The position numbers were made by a program, and so were the translations under genes. Positions 18,178-27,097 of a stretch of 64,000 nucleotides of DNA are shown piece after piece. The notes below the pieces were generated by a model, which was not told where the DNA came from, made no database searches, and saw only the letters and a program-made list of their open reading frames with translations. Source of the DNA: Pseudomonas vancouverensis (GTDB lineage: Bacteria > Pseudomonadota > Gammaproteobacteria > Pseudomonadales > Pseudomonadaceae). The stretch is from contig NZ_RRZK01000028.1 in NCBI RefSeq assembly GCF_004348895.1, positions 62,001-126,000 on the forward strand. Direction: 5' to 3'. Position 1 is the first letter of the stretch. Each line of letters opens with the position of its first letter.

Positions 18178-18786
18178 ATGCTAAAGCTGACGCCACGCCA
18201 AGCCGAGATTCTGGCCTTCATCAAACGCTGCCTCGAAGACAACGGTTACCCGCCGACCCGTGCGGAAATCGCTCAAGAGCTGGGTTTCAAGTCGCCCAAT
18301 GCGGCCGAAGAACACCTCAAGGCCCTGGCCCGCAAAGGTGCAATCGAAATGACGCCGGGCGCATCCCGCGGCATTCGTATCCCGGGCCTGGAAGCCAAGG
18401 CCGACGACTCCACCCTGCCGATCATTGGCCGGGTCGCCGCCGGCGCGCCGATCCTCGCCCAGCAACATATCGAAGAGTCCTGCAACATCAACCCGGCCTT
18501 CTTCCATCCTCGCGCCGACTACCTGTTGCGTGTGCATGGCATGAGCATGAAGGACGTGGGCATTTTCGACGGCGACCTGCTGGCCGTTCACACCACCCGT
18601 GAAGCCCGTAACGGCCAGATCGTGGTAGCCCGCATCGGCGACGAGGTCACCGTCAAGCGCTTCAAGCGTGACGGCAGCAAAGTCTGGCTGATCGCCGAGA
18701 ACCCCGAGTTCGCCCCTATCGAAGTGAACCTTCAGGATCAGGAACTGGTGATCGAAGGCTTGAGTGTCGGCGTCATTCGCCGCTAA
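18178..18786 (+). CDS. lexA: LexA repressor (SOS response, S24 self-cleaving protease)
   Basis: LexA represses SOS genes and cleaves itself when RecA filaments form. The 202-residue protein has a winged helix-turn-helix domain (residues 1-65, LTPRQAEILAFIKRCLED), the scissile bond Ala88-Gly89 in GRVAAGAP, and the Ser123/Lys160 catalytic pair (HGMSMKD and TVKRFK). Length equals the E. coli protein. Two SOS boxes precede it. sulA follows after 10 bp and shares the transcript. No clear Shine-Dalgarno sequence stands before the ATG apart from GAGCGGA. Confidence 0.97.
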   Translation: MLKLTPRQAEILAFIKRCLEDNGYPPTRAEIAQELGFKSPNAAEEHLKALARKGAIEMTPGASRGIRIPGLEAKADDSTLPIIGRVAAGAPILAQQHIEESCNINPAFFHPRADYLLRVHGMSMKDVGIFDGDLLAVHTTREARNGQIVVARIGDEVTVKRFKRDGSKVWLIAENPEFAPIEVNLQDQELVIEGLSVGVIRR

Positions 18787-18796
18787 AGGAGGCACC

Positions 18797-19273
18797 ATGC
18801 ATTTCCCGCAGCTACCACCACAGCAAGCCCAACTGTCGTTGTTCGAAGCGTTCATGGCCCAGCCATTGGCGCCGGCACTGAAAGACGTGGTCGAGTTACC
18901 CTGGAGCGCCGAACCCGAGGCCTTCAGCGAGCTGTCGCTACGTGGTGCAGCTGGAAATTGCCTGAACCTCCTGGCACCGATCCTGCGCGAACTGAGCCAG
19001 GATCAGGATGCACGCTGGCTGACCCTGATTGCTCCGCCCGCGAGCGTGACACAGGCCTGGCTACGGGACGCAGGCCTCAACCGCGAGCGCATCCTGCTGC
19101 TGCAACCGCGCGGCAGTCAAAGTGCCCAGCAACTGACCTGCGAGGCGCTGCGCCTGGGGCGAAGTCATACCGTGGTCAGTTGGCTCAACCCATTGAGCCC
19201 GCAATCCCGGCAACAGCTGATCAGCGCCGCCCGTACCGGGGACGCTCAGAGCCTGAATATTCGACTGGGTTGA
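18797..19273 (+). CDS. sulA: SOS-induced cell division inhibitor SulA
   Basis: SulA blocks FtsZ polymerisation during the SOS response. The 158-residue RecA-fold-like protein has the recognisable LTLIAPPASVTQAWLRDAGLN and RILLLQPRGSQSAQQLTCEALRLG segments. AAGGAGGCACC immediately precedes the ATG, a very strong ribosome site. It is co-transcribed with lexA, so it comes under the tandem SOS boxes. In enterics sulA stands alone; the lexA-sulA pair is typical of pseudomonads. A complex nested palindrome follows its stop. Confidence 0.93.
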   Translation: MHFPQLPPQQAQLSLFEAFMAQPLAPALKDVVELPWSAEPEAFSELSLRGAAGNCLNLLAPILRELSQDQDARWLTLIAPPASVTQAWLRDAGLNRERILLLQPRGSQSAQQLTCEALRLGRSHTVVSWLNPLSPQSRQQLISAARTGDAQSLNIRLG

Positions 19274-19281
19274 TACAAGAG

Positions 19282-19348
19282 CCTGATACGCATTTAGTCG
19301 CGCCAGGCTTCTCCGAGTGCAGAGAAGCCGATGTGCGACAGTATCAGG
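19282..19348. repeat. Triple nested palindrome after sulA
   Basis: Three stems nest inside each other: CCTGATAC/GTATCAGG outside (19282-19289, 19341-19348), GTCGC/GCGAC in the middle, and GGCTTCTC/GAGAAGCC inside (19306-19313, 19322-19329). No T-run follows on the plus strand. It could be a terminator-like or processing structure between convergent genes. Confidence 0.7.
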
Positions 19349-19366
19349 AAAAACGACAAACGGGGA

Positions 19367-19600
19367 TCAATGAAGGACGCGCGGACCGTCATCCTTGTCG
19401 AATTCGCCTTCAACCAGGCGACCTGCCATCTGAACACCCACGCTCAGCATCGCCTTGGCGACCTCTACGTGCTGCCCTTGCAGGAACGCTTTGGCGTCCT
19501 CTGAGAAATCCAAAGTAACCAGAGAACCCTCGTCCTCGGCCCTGCGCAGCTCGATTCGGCCGTCTGGTAACTCGACAATTTCTAGAAAGGACGTTGGCAT
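19367..19600 (-). CDS. Conserved hypothetical protein, 77 residues
   Basis: This small acidic cytoplasmic protein starts MPTSFLEIVELPDGRIELRR and ends DKDDGPRVLH. It has no signal peptide or membrane helix. The N-terminal part looks like a short beta hairpin (ELPDGRIELRRAEDEGSLVTLDFS) and the second half like one helix (HVEVAKAMLSVGVQMAGRL). The ATG at 19600 has GGAGAA about 12 bases upstream; upstream in-frame starts lack family character. P. aeruginosa has a similar short protein in the same sulA-topA interval. Function is unknown. Confidence 0.8.
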   Translation of the reverse strand: MPTSFLEIVELPDGRIELRRAEDEGSLVTLDFSEDAKAFLQGQHVEVAKAMLSVGVQMAGRLVEGEFDKDDGPRVLH

Positions 19601-19694
19601 AAAGGACTGTTCTCCACGAAAGGCGGGGATTATATAGGCATCGCTCAGGCTTCGCTTGGGATCTTGACCAGATGACATCGTGAAGATGTTTCTG

Positions 19695-20219
19695 TCAGCA
19701 CTCGTTCAACCCTTCGCGAAAGCGAATCGCCAGGCCTTTCAGATTCTGACGCCAGCTCTCCAGCTCCTCACGGCTGAGCTCTTCCGGCGCCTCTTCCTCA
19801 TCGAGGTTAACCGCCAGGATCAAAGGCTGGGTCACATCACCCTTCGGCTTGTGCGGCGCCCGTGGTGGCTGAAACAACGCCGCATGGGCGGCCAGCAGTT
19901 TGGCCAGCCAGGTTTGCGGGTTGCCGGCCAATTCAACCATCTCGGCCATTTCCGGAATGGCGATGGCTTCCAGCACTTCTTGCGTCAGTATCAGCTCAGC
20001 CCGTGGCGCATTGGCTTGGGGCAAGCGGTAGAACCCGGCGATTTCGTGGCACAACCCCAGCAACGCACCGTACAGGTGAAACAGCGTCGACTCCCGACCG
20101 GCCTGGATCAACGCCAGGGAGTTCATCGCCCGCCCCTCTTCCGCACGGGCCAGGGCCTCGAGCGACAGGCCGGCGAAGTAAATTTTCTGATTGGTACGGG
20201 TATAGAGTTCGTGGGCCAT
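19695..20219 (-). CDS. Conserved hypothetical protein (probably DUF6586 family)
   Basis: This 174-residue, largely helical cytoplasmic protein begins MAHELYTRTNQKIYFAGL. Internal features are RAMNSLALIQAGRESTLFHL and an acidic segment near residues 145-155 (DEEEAPEELSREELE), then QNLKGLAIRFREGLNEC. The ATG is chosen for GGAGG 8 bases upstream. It sits on the same strand as topA and just upstream of the 77-residue protein gene (about 95 bp apart). The family name is from memory of the P. aeruginosa neighbour; no function is assigned. Confidence 0.75.
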   Translation of the reverse strand: MAHELYTRTNQKIYFAGLSLEALARAEEGRAMNSLALIQAGRESTLFHLYGALLGLCHEIAGFYRLPQANAPRAELILTQEVLEAIAIPEMAEMVELAGNPQTWLAKLLAAHAALFQPPRAPHKPKGDVTQPLILAVNLDEEEAPEELSREELESWRQNLKGLAIRFREGLNEC

Positions 20220-20260
20220 GACGGCAGCCTCCACAACGAAATAATTGCTTCATGCAGGGC

Positions 20261-20361
20261 TGTAGGAGCGAGCATGCTCGCGATGGTCGTTAACGATAAC
20301 GCGGGCTTTCAGAATGCCCCCATCGCTCTCTCGTTCATCGCGAGCGAGCTCGCTCCTACAC
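20261..20361. repeat. REPIN, family 1
   Basis: GTAGGAGCGAGCATGCTCGC and GCGAGCGAGCTCGCTCCTAC flank about 55 bp of spacer. The spacer segment GATGGTCGTTAACGATAACG is nearly identical to the one in the REPIN at 27323 (one C/T difference), showing common descent of whole units. Confidence 0.9.
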
Positions 20362-20372
20362 GTATTGCGATA

Positions 20373-23000
20373 TTACGCCTTCGCGGCCGGACGCTTGTCT
20401 TCAACGACCCACTTGCCGCCGTCGTAGAACGCCTTCCAGCCTGTCGGCTTACCGTCGACTTCGGACTGCACGTACTGCTCCTTGGTCTTGCGGCTGTAGC
20501 GAATCACAGCCGGCAGGCCATCCGGGTCCTTCTTCGGTGCCTCACAGAGGAAGTGGTACTTCGGATCGATCTCATCCTTGTGCGGAATGATCTCCAGCAC
20601 CAGCGGCGCGCGAGTCTCACGGTTTTTCGGGAACTGGCTGGCGGCGAGGAACAGACCGGACGCACCGTCACGCAAGATGTAGGTGTCGTTGACCTTTTCG
20701 CATTTCAGCTCAGGCATCTTCACCGGGTCCATCTTCGGTGGCGCCGCATCACCGCTCTTCAGCAGTTTGCGGGTGTTCTTGCAGGTCGGGTTGGTGCAAC
20801 CGAAGAACTTGCCGAAACGGCCGGTCTTGAGCTGCATCTCGCTGCCGCACTTGTCGCATTCCAGGCTCGGACCTTCGTAGCCCTTGATGCGATAGCTGCC
20901 TTCTTCGATTTCGTAGCCGTCGCAATCCGGGTTGTTACCACAGATGTGCAACTTGCGCTTCTCGTCGAGCAGGTAGGCGTCCATCGCCGTGCTGCAGATC
21001 GGGCAGCGATGCTTGCCGCGCAGGACCAGCGACTCGGATTCACCCTCGTCGTCGGCGGCGATTTCATCGCCCGGCACCAGGTTGACGGTGGCCTTGCAGC
21101 GTTCTTTCGGCGGCAGGCTGTAACCCGAGCAACCGAGGAACACGCCGGTCGACGCGGTTCGGATCTGCATCGGACGACCACAGGTGGTGCACGGAATGTC
21201 GGTCATCACCGGCTGGTTGGCACGCATGCCACTGTCCGGGCTCTCGGCCACTTCGAGCTTCTTCTTGAAGTCGCCGTAGAACTCGTCGAGCACGTTTTTC
21301 CAGTCGCGTTCGCCCTGGGCCACGTCATCGAGATGCTCTTCCATCCCGGCGGTAAAGCCGTAGTCCATCAGGTTCGAGAAGCTTTCAGACAGACGCTCGG
21401 TGACGATGTCGCCCATCTTTTCCGAGTAGAAACGACGGTTGTGCAGCGCGACGTAGCCACGATCCTGGATGGTCGAAATGATCGCCGCGTAGGTCGAAGG
21501 ACGACCGATGCCGCGTTTTTCCATTTCCTTGACCAGGCTGGCTTCGGAGTAACGCGCCGGCGGCTTGGTGAAGTGCTGGGTCGGATCAAGCTTGATCAGC
21601 TTCATCACGTCGCCCTGGGCCATGTCCGGCAGGACATCATCGTCGCCCGGCTTGGCGATTTGCGGCATGACGCGGGTGTAACCGTCGAACTTGAGGATAC
21701 GGCCCTTGGCACGCAACTCGAAGTCGCCAGCACCCACGGTGACGGTGGTCGACAGGTATTGCGCCGGCAGCATCTGGCAAGCGAGGAACTGGCGCCAGAT
21801 CAGCTCGTAGAGGCGCTCAGCGTCGCGTTCCATGCCCGACAGCTTGCTTGGCTCGGTGTTGGCATCGGAGGGACGAATCGCTTCGTGAGCCTCTTGTGCG
21901 CCTTCCTTGCTGCTGTAGACGTTCGGGGTTTCCGGCAGGTACTTCTTGCCGAACTCACCTTCAATATAGGTACGCGCCATCGCCACGGCATCGGCCGAGA
22001 GGTTGGTGGAGTCGGTACGCATATAAGTGATGTAGCCAGCTTCGTACAGACGCTGGGCCATCATCATGGTTTTCTTCACACCGAAGCCCAGGCGGTTGCT
22101 CGCGGCCTGTTGCAGGGTGGAGGTGATGAACGGCGCCGACGGCTTGCTGCTGGTCGGCTTGTCTTCGCGTTTGACGATGCTGTAGCTGGAAGCCTTGAGC
22201 TTTTCCAGCGCGGCCATGGCCTGGGCTTCGTTGAGCGGCTTGAAGGCTTCGCCCTTCTCCCGCGCCACATCGAAACGCACGGTCGCGCCCTTGGCGGTAC
22301 CGAGGTCAGCGTGTACTTCCCAGTATTCTTCCGGGATGAACGCGCGGATCTCACGCTCACGCTCAACCACCAGCTTCACGGCAACCGATTGCACGCGACC
22401 AGCGGACAGGCCACGGGCGATCTTGGCCCACAGCAGTGGCGAAACCATGTAACCCACCACGCGATCGAGGAAACGACGCGCCTGCTGGGCATTCACACGA
22501 TCGATATCCAGTTCGCCCGGCTTGGAGAAGGCTTCCTGAATCGCCTTCTTGGTGATTTCGTTGAACACCACGCGCTTGTAGCGGCTGTCGTCACCACCGA
22601 TGGCTTCGCGCAGGTGCCAGGCAATGGCTTCCCCCTCGCGGTCCAAGTCGGTTGCGAGATAGATGGTGTCAGCATCCTTGGCGAGCCGGCGCAGCTCTTC
22701 GATGACTTTTTCCTTGCCCGGGAGGATCTCGTACTTGGCTTTCCAGCCGTGGTCCGGATCGACACCCATGCGCGCAACAAGTTGCTTGCGCGCTTTTTCT
22801 TTCGGCGACAGTGCCGGCGCTTCACCCGCAGCAGCCTTGCCGCGCTTGGCGGCTGGTTCTTTGCTGGCGCTAGCCGAACCGCTGGTGGGCAGGTCTCGGA
22901 TATGGCCGATACTCGACTTCACCACGTATTCGTTGCCCAAATACTTGTTGATGGTCTTGGCCTTAGCCGGGGATTCCACAATGACCAGCGATTTGCCCAT
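20373..23000 (-). CDS. topA: DNA topoisomerase I (type IA, omega protein)
   Basis: TopA relaxes negative supercoils. The 875-residue protein has a TOPRIM domain (MGKSLVIVESPAKAKTINKY at the start; ATDLDREGEAIAWHL near 120). An insertion rich in Ala/Lys (about residues 40-70) separates the first TOPRIM strands. The active-site tyrosine is Tyr326 in YITYMRTDSTNLS. The C-terminal part holds three tetracysteine zinc modules (CTTCGRPM..., CPICSTAM..., CDKCGSEM...) and a lysine-rich tail ending in KRPAAKA. The start gives the canonical MGKSLVIVES N-terminus. A REPIN lies just past the stop codon. Confidence 0.97.
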   Translation of the reverse strand: MGKSLVIVESPAKAKTINKYLGNEYVVKSSIGHIRDLPTSGSASASKEPAAKRGKAAAGEAPALSPKEKARKQLVARMGVDPDHGWKAKYEILPGKEKVIEELRRLAKDADTIYLATDLDREGEAIAWHLREAIGGDDSRYKRVVFNEITKKAIQEAFSKPGELDIDRVNAQQARRFLDRVVGYMVSPLLWAKIARGLSAGRVQSVAVKLVVEREREIRAFIPEEYWEVHADLGTAKGATVRFDVAREKGEAFKPLNEAQAMAALEKLKASSYSIVKREDKPTSSKPSAPFITSTLQQAASNRLGFGVKKTMMMAQRLYEAGYITYMRTDSTNLSADAVAMARTYIEGEFGKKYLPETPNVYSSKEGAQEAHEAIRPSDANTEPSKLSGMERDAERLYELIWRQFLACQMLPAQYLSTTVTVGAGDFELRAKGRILKFDGYTRVMPQIAKPGDDDVLPDMAQGDVMKLIKLDPTQHFTKPPARYSEASLVKEMEKRGIGRPSTYAAIISTIQDRGYVALHNRRFYSEKMGDIVTERLSESFSNLMDYGFTAGMEEHLDDVAQGERDWKNVLDEFYGDFKKKLEVAESPDSGMRANQPVMTDIPCTTCGRPMQIRTASTGVFLGCSGYSLPPKERCKATVNLVPGDEIAADDEGESESLVLRGKHRCPICSTAMDAYLLDEKRKLHICGNNPDCDGYEIEEGSYRIKGYEGPSLECDKCGSEMQLKTGRFGKFFGCTNPTCKNTRKLLKSGDAAPPKMDPVKMPELKCEKVNDTYILRDGASGLFLAASQFPKNRETRAPLVLEIIPHKDEIDPKYHFLCEAPKKDPDGLPAVIRYSRKTKEQYVQSEVDGKPTGWKAFYDGGKWVVEDKRPAAKA

Positions 23001-23114
23001 GGATCAGAAAATTCCTGAATTCGAGAAGTGAAAGGCGGTTGGCGCCTGACGCGGCACCGCTATATATAGTGGCAACAAGGTGAGGTCAAGCGCAGGGTTT
23101 TGCGCGCACTCAGC

Positions 23115-23351
23115 TTATGGCTGGTTAAAAAGGCTTTCTTCGGCCTGCACCAAAGCAAAGCGTGGCACCTGTTCGCCGTCAACTTCGACGGACTCCAGGA
23201 ACATGCTCAAGGGACGCACCCAAAAGCCGTAATCGCCATACAGGGCTTGGTAGAAGACCACTTCTTCTTCGGTTTCCGAATGCCGCGCAACACTGAAAAC
23301 ACGGTACTGCGGACCTTTGTAATGTTGGTAGAGCCCTGGTTGTATCGGCAT
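23115..23351 (-). CDS. DUF1653 domain protein, 78 residues
   Basis: This short cytoplasmic protein matches the DUF1653 layout: QPGLYQHYKGPQYRVFSVARHSETEEEVVFYQALYGDYGFWVRPLSMFLE, one compact beta domain. The ATG at 23351 has GAGGG about 9 bases upstream; an outer TTG start (23369) is less likely. It lies between topA and fadA, all on the minus strand, separated from fadA by a strong terminator, so it is transcribed independently of fadBA. Function is not known. Confidence 0.82.
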   Translation of the reverse strand: MPIQPGLYQHYKGPQYRVFSVARHSETEEEVVFYQALYGDYGFWVRPLSMFLESVEVDGEQVPRFALVQAEESLFNQP

Positions 23352-23401
23352 GCTGTGGCCCTCACTCAAATCTTTTCAAAATAAAAACAAAAATAAATTC
23401 A

Positions 23402-23432
23402 GAAAAACAAAAACCGGGGCACTTGGCCCCGG
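23402..23432 (-). terminator. Terminator of the fadBA operon
   Basis: On the minus strand CCGGGGC, a 5-base loop and GCCCCGG are followed by TTTTTGTTTTT. It stands 18 bp past the fadA stop. Confidence 0.9.
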
Positions 23433-23450
23433 CTTCCATCAACGAGACGC

Positions 23451-24626
23451 TTAAACGCGTTCGAAGACGGTGGAGATGCCTTGGCCGAGACCAATGCACA
23501 TGGTGGCCACCCCGAAGGTGCCGCCATTTTGCTTCATCACGTTAAGCAACGTGCCGGAGATACGTGCGCCGGAGCAACCGAATGGGTGGCCCAGGGCGAT
23601 CGCGCCGCCGTGCAGGTTAACCTTCTCGTTCATCTTGTCGAGTACTTTCAGATCTTTCAGCACTGGCAGGGCCTGTGCGGCGAAAGCTTCGTTGAGCTCG
23701 AAGAAGTCGATATCGGCGATGCCGAGACCCGCGCGCTTCAGTGCTTTTTGTGTGGCCGGTACTGGACCATAGCCCATGATTGCCGGATCCACACCTGCCA
23801 CTGCCATCGAACGGATCACCGCCAGAGGCTGGATGCCCAGGTCCTGTGCACGCTGCGCCGACATCACGATCATGCACGAGGCACCGTCGGTGATCTGCGA
23901 CGAAGTACCGGCTGTCACGGTGCCGCCCTTTGGATTGAAGGCAGGCTTGAGGGCCGCCAGGCTTTCCAGGGTGGTTTCCGGACGAATGGTTTCGTCGTAG
24001 TCGAAGGTTTTCAGGAAACCGTTCTCGTCATAGCCCTGCATCGGGATGATTTCGTCTTTGAACTTGCCTTCCACGGTCGCCTTGTGGGCGAGCTGGTGGG
24101 AGCGCACGCCGAAAGCGTCCTGTTGCTCGCGGGTAATGCCGTGCATCTTGCCGAGCATTTCCGCGGTCAGGCCCATCATGCCCGAAGCTTTTGCCGCGTA
24201 CAGCGACATGTGCGGGTTCGGGTCGACACCGTGCATCATGCTCACGTGGCCCATGTGCTCGACGCCACCAACGACGAATACGTCACCGTTGCCGGTCATG
24301 ATCGCTTGCGCAGCCGTGTGCAGGGCGCTCATCGACGAACCACACAGACGGCTGACGGTCTGGCCGGCCGAGGTGTGCGGGATCTGGGTCATCAGCGACG
24401 CCATGCGCGCGATGTTCCAGCCCTGCTCCAAGGTCTGGTTCACACAGCCCCAGATCACGTCTTCGACTTCGTTCGGGTCGACCTTGACGTTGCGTTCCAG
24501 CAATTTGCTGATCAGGTGCGCCGACATGTCTTCGGCGCGGGTGTTGCGGTGCATGCCGCCCTTGGAGCGGCCCATCGGAGTACGACCGAAGTCGACAATC
24601 ACGACGTCTCTAGGATTCAAGCTCAT
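23451..24626 (-). CDS. fadA: 3-ketoacyl-CoA thiolase FadA (beta subunit of fatty-acid oxidation complex)
   Basis: FadA cleaves 3-ketoacyl-CoA with CoA to acetyl-CoA, the last step of beta-oxidation, as an alpha2-beta2 complex with FadB. The 391-residue thiolase has nucleophile Cys95 in SRLCGSSMSALHTAAQ, the His motif GGAIALGHPFGCSGAR and the C-terminal cysteine in MCIGLGQG. It starts 29 bp after the fadB stop with GAGAGTGAAC upstream, second in the fadBA operon. The PsrA operator upstream of fadB suggests fatty-acid induction. Confidence 0.97.
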   Translation of the reverse strand: MSLNPRDVVIVDFGRTPMGRSKGGMHRNTRAEDMSAHLISKLLERNVKVDPNEVEDVIWGCVNQTLEQGWNIARMASLMTQIPHTSAGQTVSRLCGSSMSALHTAAQAIMTGNGDVFVVGGVEHMGHVSMMHGVDPNPHMSLYAAKASGMMGLTAEMLGKMHGITREQQDAFGVRSHQLAHKATVEGKFKDEIIPMQGYDENGFLKTFDYDETIRPETTLESLAALKPAFNPKGGTVTAGTSSQITDGASCMIVMSAQRAQDLGIQPLAVIRSMAVAGVDPAIMGYGPVPATQKALKRAGLGIADIDFFELNEAFAAQALPVLKDLKVLDKMNEKVNLHGGAIALGHPFGCSGARISGTLLNVMKQNGGTFGVATMCIGLGQGISTVFERV

Positions 24627-24655
24627 AAGTTCACTCTCACTCTAGTTGGGGGCGC

Positions 24656-26803
24656 TTAACCGAAGAAGCTCTGGCCGTTCTTGGCCATTTCGCGCAGCTT
24701 CGCGGTCGGGTGGTACAGCGCGCCCAAATCAGCGTACTGGTCAGCCAGGGCAACGAATGCTGCAACACCGATCGAGTCGATGTAGCGCAGTGCGCCGCCA
24801 CGGAATGGAGGGAAACCAATACCGTAGACCAGACCCATGTCGGCTTCGGCAGCGGTTTCGACAATGCCGTCTTCCAGGCAACGCACGGTTTCCAGGCACA
24901 GCGGGATCATCATCCAGTTGATGATGTCTTCGTCAGTGACTTCGCGCTGCTCGTAAACGATCGGCTTGAGCACTTCCAGCACCGAAGGATCGGCGACTTT
25001 CTTCTGCTTGCCTTTCTTGTCGGTCTCGTAGGCGTAGAAGCCCTTGCCGTTCTTCTGGCCCAGGCGCTTGGCTTCGTAGAGCACGTCGACGGCGCTGCGG
25101 CGATCGTCTTTCATGCGATCCGGGAAGCCTTCAGCCATCACGTCACGACCGTGGTGACCGGTGTCGATGCCGACCACGTCCATCAGGTAGGCCGGGCCCA
25201 TCGGCCAGCCGAATTTTTCCATGATCTTGTCGATACGGACGAAGTCCACACCGGCGCTGACCAGCTTGGCGAAACCGCCGAAGTACGGGAACAGCACGCG
25301 GTTGACCAGGAAGCCCGGGCAGTCGTTGACGACGATCGGGTTCTTGCCCATTTTCTTGGCGTAGGCAACGGTGGTGGCAATCGCCAGCTCGCTGGACTTC
25401 TCGCCACGGATGACTTCCACCAGCGGCATCATGTGCACCGGGTTGAAGAAGTGCATGCCGACGAAGTTTTCCGGACGCTTGAGGGCCTTGGCCAGCAGGC
25501 TGATGGAAATGGTCGAGGTGTTCGAGGCGAGGATGGTGTCCTCTTTGACCTTGTCTTCAACTTCAGCCAGAACGGCTTGCTTGACCTTCGGGTTCTCGAC
25601 AACGGCTTCAACCACCAGGTCTACGTGACCGAAGTCGCCGTAGGACAGGGTCGGACGAATGCCGTTGAGCACTTCAGCCATTTTCGCCGCGGTCATGCGA
25701 CCTTTATCAACGCGACCAACCAGCAGTTTGGCGGCTTCGGCCAGACCCTGCTCGATACCGTGCTCGTTGATGTCCTTCATCAGGATCGGCGTGCCTTTGG
25801 ACGCCGACTGATACGCGATACCGCCACCCATGATGCCGGCGCCGAGTACGGCGGCCTGCTTCACGTCCTTGGCGATTTCGTCGTAGGCCTTGGCCTTTTT
25901 CTTCAATTCCTGATCGTTCAGGAACAGACCAACCAGGCTCTGCGCAGCGGAGGTCTTGGCCAGTTTGACGAAACCGGCAGCTTCCACTTCCAGCGCCTTG
26001 TCGCGACCGAAGTTCGCGGCTTTCTGGATGGTCTTGATCGCTTCAACCGGCGCCGGGTAGTTCGGGCCAGCTTGACCGGCAACGAAACCTTTGGCGGTTT
26101 CGAAAGCCATCATCTGCTCGATGGCGTTCAGCTTCAGCTTTTCCAGCTTCGGTTGACGCTTGGCCTTGTAGTCGAACTCGCCGGAGATGGCGCGCTTGAT
26201 CATTTCAAGGGCGGCTTGCTGCAGCTTCTCTGGTGCTACCACGGCATCGACGGCGCCGACTTTCAGCGCGTCTTCCGGACGGTTTTCCTTGCCGGCGGCA
26301 ATCCACTCGATGGCATTGTCGGCGCCGATCAGGCGCGGCAGACGCACGGTACCGCCGAAGCCCGGGTAGATGCCCAGCTTGACTTCCGGCAGACCGATCT
26401 TGGCCTTGGTCGACATGACGCGGTAATCCGCGGCCAGGCACATTTCCAGACCGCCACCCAGTGCGATGCCATTGATGGCCGCAACAGTCGGGACGTTGAG
26501 GTCTTCGAAATCGCTGAAAATCTTGTTGGCTTCGAGGTTGCCAGCAACAAGCTCTGCATCCGGCAGCTTGAAGTTGTCGACAAATTCGGTGATGTCGGCG
26601 CCGACGATGAACACGTCCTTGCCACTGCTGACGATCACGCCCTTGATCGAAGCATCTGCCTTGATGGTGTCTACGGCCTGACGCAGTTCGTTCAGGGTTA
26701 GACGGTTGAACTTGTTGACGGACTCACCCTTGAGGTCGAACTTCAGTTCGACGATGCCACTTTCAAGAGCCTTAACCGTGATGGCTTTACCTTCGTAAAT
26801 CAT
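24656..26803 (-). CDS. fadB: Fatty-acid oxidation complex alpha subunit FadB
   Basis: This is a multifunctional enoyl-CoA hydratase / 3-hydroxyacyl-CoA dehydrogenase with isomerase and epimerase activities. The 715-residue protein has a crotonase domain (1-190; GGGLEMCLAADYRVM, VKLGIYPGFGGTVRLPRL), a Rossmann domain starting AAVLGAGIMGGGIAYQSASKG near residue 320, the HAD motif MHFFNPVHMMPLVEVIRG, and two C-terminal dehydrogenase domains (WPMGPAYLMDVVGIDT). The ATG at 26803 gives the canonical MIYEGKAITV start with GGAGA 8 bases upstream. It leads the fadBA operon. A PsrA-type double operator lies about 150 bp upstream. Confidence 0.97.
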   Translation of the reverse strand: MIYEGKAITVKALESGIVELKFDLKGESVNKFNRLTLNELRQAVDTIKADASIKGVIVSSGKDVFIVGADITEFVDNFKLPDAELVAGNLEANKIFSDFEDLNVPTVAAINGIALGGGLEMCLAADYRVMSTKAKIGLPEVKLGIYPGFGGTVRLPRLIGADNAIEWIAAGKENRPEDALKVGAVDAVVAPEKLQQAALEMIKRAISGEFDYKAKRQPKLEKLKLNAIEQMMAFETAKGFVAGQAGPNYPAPVEAIKTIQKAANFGRDKALEVEAAGFVKLAKTSAAQSLVGLFLNDQELKKKAKAYDEIAKDVKQAAVLGAGIMGGGIAYQSASKGTPILMKDINEHGIEQGLAEAAKLLVGRVDKGRMTAAKMAEVLNGIRPTLSYGDFGHVDLVVEAVVENPKVKQAVLAEVEDKVKEDTILASNTSTISISLLAKALKRPENFVGMHFFNPVHMMPLVEVIRGEKSSELAIATTVAYAKKMGKNPIVVNDCPGFLVNRVLFPYFGGFAKLVSAGVDFVRIDKIMEKFGWPMGPAYLMDVVGIDTGHHGRDVMAEGFPDRMKDDRRSAVDVLYEAKRLGQKNGKGFYAYETDKKGKQKKVADPSVLEVLKPIVYEQREVTDEDIINWMMIPLCLETVRCLEDGIVETAAEADMGLVYGIGFPPFRGGALRYIDSIGVAAFVALADQYADLGALYHPTAKLREMAKNGQSFFG

Positions 26804-26951
26804 CAACTGATCTCCACGATATGGAAGCTGAACAGTACACGTCGGAAGCAGGCGACCGGCTTGGCAGGACGTCAATCGTCGATGCTACGCCAATCTGCCC
26901 GGCACACCCGCCAACGCGATAGTCGGGATTCTGTAGGAGCGGTCTGAAATA

Positions 26952-26978
26952 CAAACGCTCAATTCATACGCCCGTTTG
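26952..26978. promoter_or_regulatory. Double overlapping PsrA-type operator upstream of fadBA
   Basis: Read on the minus strand: CAAAC-GGGC-GTATG, then GAATT-GAGC-GTTTG, overlapping by one G. The geometry is identical to the operator at psrA; the outer half-sites are perfect and the two inner ones carry one or more mismatches. PsrA control of fadBA5 is established in P. aeruginosa. Confidence 0.7.
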
Positions 26979-27081
26979 ATTTGGGTACGTCACCTTCACG
27001 GAATTTCCGGCAATTGTCAATCGCCTGAAACAAGGGTTGAAATGCGACTTTGCGGTCATTTCCGTACTGCGAAGCCCATCA

Positions 27082-27097
27082 ACATGCCGAGGCATGT
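27082..27097. promoter_or_regulatory. 16-bp palindrome, possible operator
   Basis: ACATGCC-GA-GGCATGT is a perfect 7-bp inverted repeat with 2-bp centre in otherwise gene-free DNA. No regulator is assigned. Confidence 0.4.

Noticed and set aside
19680..23018. 1112-codon open frame opposite topA and its neighbours
   Set aside because: It crosses a REPIN and three real genes; Arg/Val/Gly-rich shadow without motifs.
24710..26701. 663-codon open frame opposite fadB
   Set aside because: Shadow of fadB, whose crotonase and dehydrogenase motifs are complete on the minus strand.
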